Origin: Lingula anatina
Lineage: Eukaryota; Brachiopoda; Lingulata; Lingulida; Lingulidae
NCBI RefSeq assembly: GCF_001039355.2
Contig: NW_019775402.1
Location: 13,339-77,338 of the forward strand
Length of the DNA: 64,000 bases
Direction of reading: 5' to 3'
Under the pieces are notes generated by a model. It saw nothing but the letters and a program-made list of their open reading frames with translations. It did not search any database and had not been told where the DNA came from. The position numbers and the translations under genes were made by a program. This document shows positions 62,095 to 64,000 of the stretch, one piece after another (the stretch's first letter is position 1; every line of letters starts with the position of its first letter).

Positions 62095-63120
62095 ATGAGT
62101 GAGTTCACCACCAGCTACCAGCCTCTCCCGGCCTCTGGGTATGAGGAAGACGAAGTGGACACCCCTCACATGGAGACTGATGTCTTAATTCATGTTGTCC
62201 CAGAGGAGAGCAGCAAATGTAAGTTTTGTGATAATAATAGTAAAATATATAAAAAACAAAGACTGGGGTAGCGCTAGCAATATTTTTGGCTTAGCCAAAT
62301 CACCACTTTTTTGTCAATTTGTTATCAAAATGGTAATAATTTGACTAAAACAAGTCAAATCAGGCCCATTTTCTTTAGATAATTTAAGTCAGTTTTAGCA
62401 TTTGGCTAAATTGGAGAGTGTTAGCGCTACCCCAGAAAGAGGAGGAGGATGATGATGATAATCAGGGCTTAAGAATTATTTTTTTTCTCCACTGGCCCTT
62501 CGGGTCAGTAAGGTCCAGTAAATATTACAAAGGTTACTTGGCGTATTAAATTTTATTTGTCCTTCAGGACAGCAGCCCCTGTGTTTCACTGACCCGAAAT
62601 TGGTTTTCAGTTGCCCCTGGCAAATGGGCTACCTTTAATGTCAAACCCAGATAATGAAAATGATGATGGTGATGGTGATGGTCGTAGTCACTTGTCATTT
62701 TCGGTTGAATTATTTGTCTTAACTTTCAATTCTTCAAACCTGTTTTTTCCTTTCAGTGACATGATGATTAATATACATTATAGGTTGTCATGAATTAAAA
62801 TTCTTATAATTAATTTAATCACAATGTGAACTTGCCTACAGGGAATGGCAAATTTTTAAGCTAAAATGGAAGTGAATGCAGCCTCAAAAGATTTGTTGTT
62901 TTGTTTTTATTTAGCACGCTGGAATCATATCGAGAATCTGGATGAGTTTTTTGCCAGGGTTTATCAGTATCATCAGAGGAATGGATTTTTCTGCATGGTG
63001 CTTGAAGATGTGCTGCAGCTGTTGTAAGTGACATCATGTGGGTTATGGCGTGTTCACAGCTGGCCTTGATTAAAACTAATATGTATGTCATTGACAGCTT
63101 GAACACACAAAGACCACAAG

Positions 63121-63167
<47 letters not shown>

Positions 63168-63600
63168 CTACATGTTGGTCTTTATTAGTCTCAGCTCATG
63201 CCATAATTGAGTTTATTTTGGATGGCCTGTTTCAGAGAACCGGTGAATCCCCTGCATAAACAGACCTTTTGAAAAGTAGAATTAAATTTTTATAAAATTC
63301 AGTGGCATTTCTTTTTTTTTCCTTCTTTCCTCTTTCTAAGATCAAACTTTGAAAAGTAATTTGGAAAAAAATTTGCTGTACCCTTTTCTTTAAAAATGTT
63401 TCTTCTTTCCACTTTTTTCTAAGATCAAATTTTCTTCTTTATTTCAGGCAATTTGTATTCGTGATACTTTTCTCATCATACCTGATAGAGTGCGTCAAGT
63501 ATGACGTGGTGTTTGATGAGATATATCGTAACAATACACACGGTCACCACAAGGTCACCATAGCAGAGTCTGTTATACCACTAGACCAGTGTGTTAGTAG
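62095..63600 (+). CDS. ATG9: ATG9 homologue, 5' part (runs beyond the window)
   Basis: Exons: 62,095-62,218; 62,915-63,023; 63,448-63,600, phases compatible, joining to about 128 residues. The start MSEFTTSYQPLPASGYEEDE and LIHVV..ESSKSRWNHIENLDEFF match the ATG9 N-terminal layout (acidic stretch, then W.HIENLD.FF.RVY..H..NGF). Exon 3 opens the first transmembrane segment (LQFVFVILFSSYLIECVKYD) followed by a loop. ATG9 is the multi-pass lipid scramblase carried on vesicles that seed autophagosomes. The acceptor before the start codon is at 62,063, so the 5' untranslated leader is spliced. The core domain lies outside the window. The exon 3 donor is inside a tandem duplication. Confidence 0.92.
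62263..62435. mobile_element. MITE with CTGGGGTAGCGCTA ends in ATG9 intron
   Basis: A perfect 14-bp inverted terminal repeat (CTGGGGTAGCGCTA..TAGCGCTACCCCAG) with the 5-bp duplication AAAGA on each side. Inner arms 'ttggcttagccaaat' and 'atttggctaaatt' extend the inverted character. Non-coding. Confidence 0.8.
63126..63165 (+). repeat. (TA)n microsatellite in ATG9 intron
   Basis: About 20 uninterrupted at units. Confidence 0.95.
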
Positions 63601-63772
63601 GTGAGTGAGATATACCGTAACAGTACCAAAAATAAAGTCAACATAGCAGAGTCTGTTATACCACTAGACCAGTGTGTTAGCAGGTGAGTGAGATATGCCG
63701 TAACAGTACCAAAAATAAAGTCAACATAGCAGAGTCTGTTATACCACTAGACCAGTGTATTAGCAGATAAGT
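63512..63772 (+). repeat. Tandem triplication of the ATG9 exon 3 tail and its splice donor
   Basis: The exon end from 'gagatatatcgtaacaa' to 'cagtgtgttagtag|gtgagt' recurs twice downstream with 83-bp spacing (donor-like sites at 63,601 and 63,684). The third copy reads 'agcagataagt', so its donor GT is lost. Copies 2 and 3 share changes, which puts their duplication later than the first. Confidence 0.9.
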
Positions 63773-64000
63773 GGCATTAGATTAGAAGATGTTGTATACA
63801 AGTCACATATTGCGTACTTATTATTGAGACCATCTGTTTTTGCCTCAGACTATTATTTATTTATTTATTTATTTACTTATTTATTGAACTTAACTTTATG
63901 AGGGTTAAGTCTTAGCAATTTGATATCTGAAATTTATCTACCCCTTATCTTCTTTGTTTTTATGTGGGGTCTGCACTTCAGATTCACTTCATTAGAATTA
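63773..64000 (+). other. ATG9: ATG9 intron, no exon seen
   Basis: Contains a (TTTA)n run at 63,855-63,885; no further ATG9 exon before the window ends. Confidence 0.5.

Overview
The window is from an AT-rich invertebrate animal genome. Coding sequence is split into short exons with GT..AG introns, and the spacers hold microsatellites, decayed LINEs, Tc1/mariner remnants and many short terminal-inverted-repeat elements. Protein matches are animal (PNKD, LSM12, ATG9, a TDP-43-like gene). I judge a marine invertebrate likely (non-vertebrate deuterostome or lophotrochozoan) but cannot name the clade. No bacterial operon, CRISPR array or phage signal is present.

Bases 1-38,500 are gene-poor. The only solid coding piece is a 3'-terminal exon at 16,773-17,489 of a secreted-type protein with a fibrinogen-like VYCDM..GGGYTF motif. 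The rest is repeat: an old segmental duplication (about 200-2,820 against 5,950-9,520), two hAT-like MITE families, TTAA-flanked and palindromic MITEs, tandem arrays at 14.9, 20.2 and 29 kb, LINE fragments at 11.5, 22.4, 23.9, 25.9 and 36.1 kb, and Tc1/mariner pieces at 3.5-4.5 and 10.4 kb.

Bases 39,700-46,050 (minus strand) hold what reads as a decayed or strongly diverged TDP-43 (TARDBP)-like gene. A TATA box lies near 46,027. At least five copies of an N-terminal-domain-like exon each keep splice sites, with two further truncated copies. One exon at 44,736-44,902 is clearly RRM1-like, with its splice phase conserved but two in-frame TGA codons. A possible RRM2 terminal exon is at 39,767-39,902.

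Bases 47,700-64,000 are the gene-dense part: PNKD (+, nine exons), LSM12 (-, five exons) and the 5' part of ATG9 (+, runs off the window). PNKD and LSM12 converge; LSM12 and ATG9 are head to head over about 1.8 kb. PNKD is a metallo-beta-lactamase-fold hydrolase, LSM12 an RNA-associated LSm-domain protein, and ATG9 the autophagy scramblase; they are neighbours, not a pathway. PNKD exons 1-2 appear twice as near-identical 1,255-bp blocks separated by one N, most simply an assembly artefact. In PNKD and ATG9 several splice sites lie inside short tandem duplications, the most unusual structural theme here. I did not find a convincing new multi-gene system.
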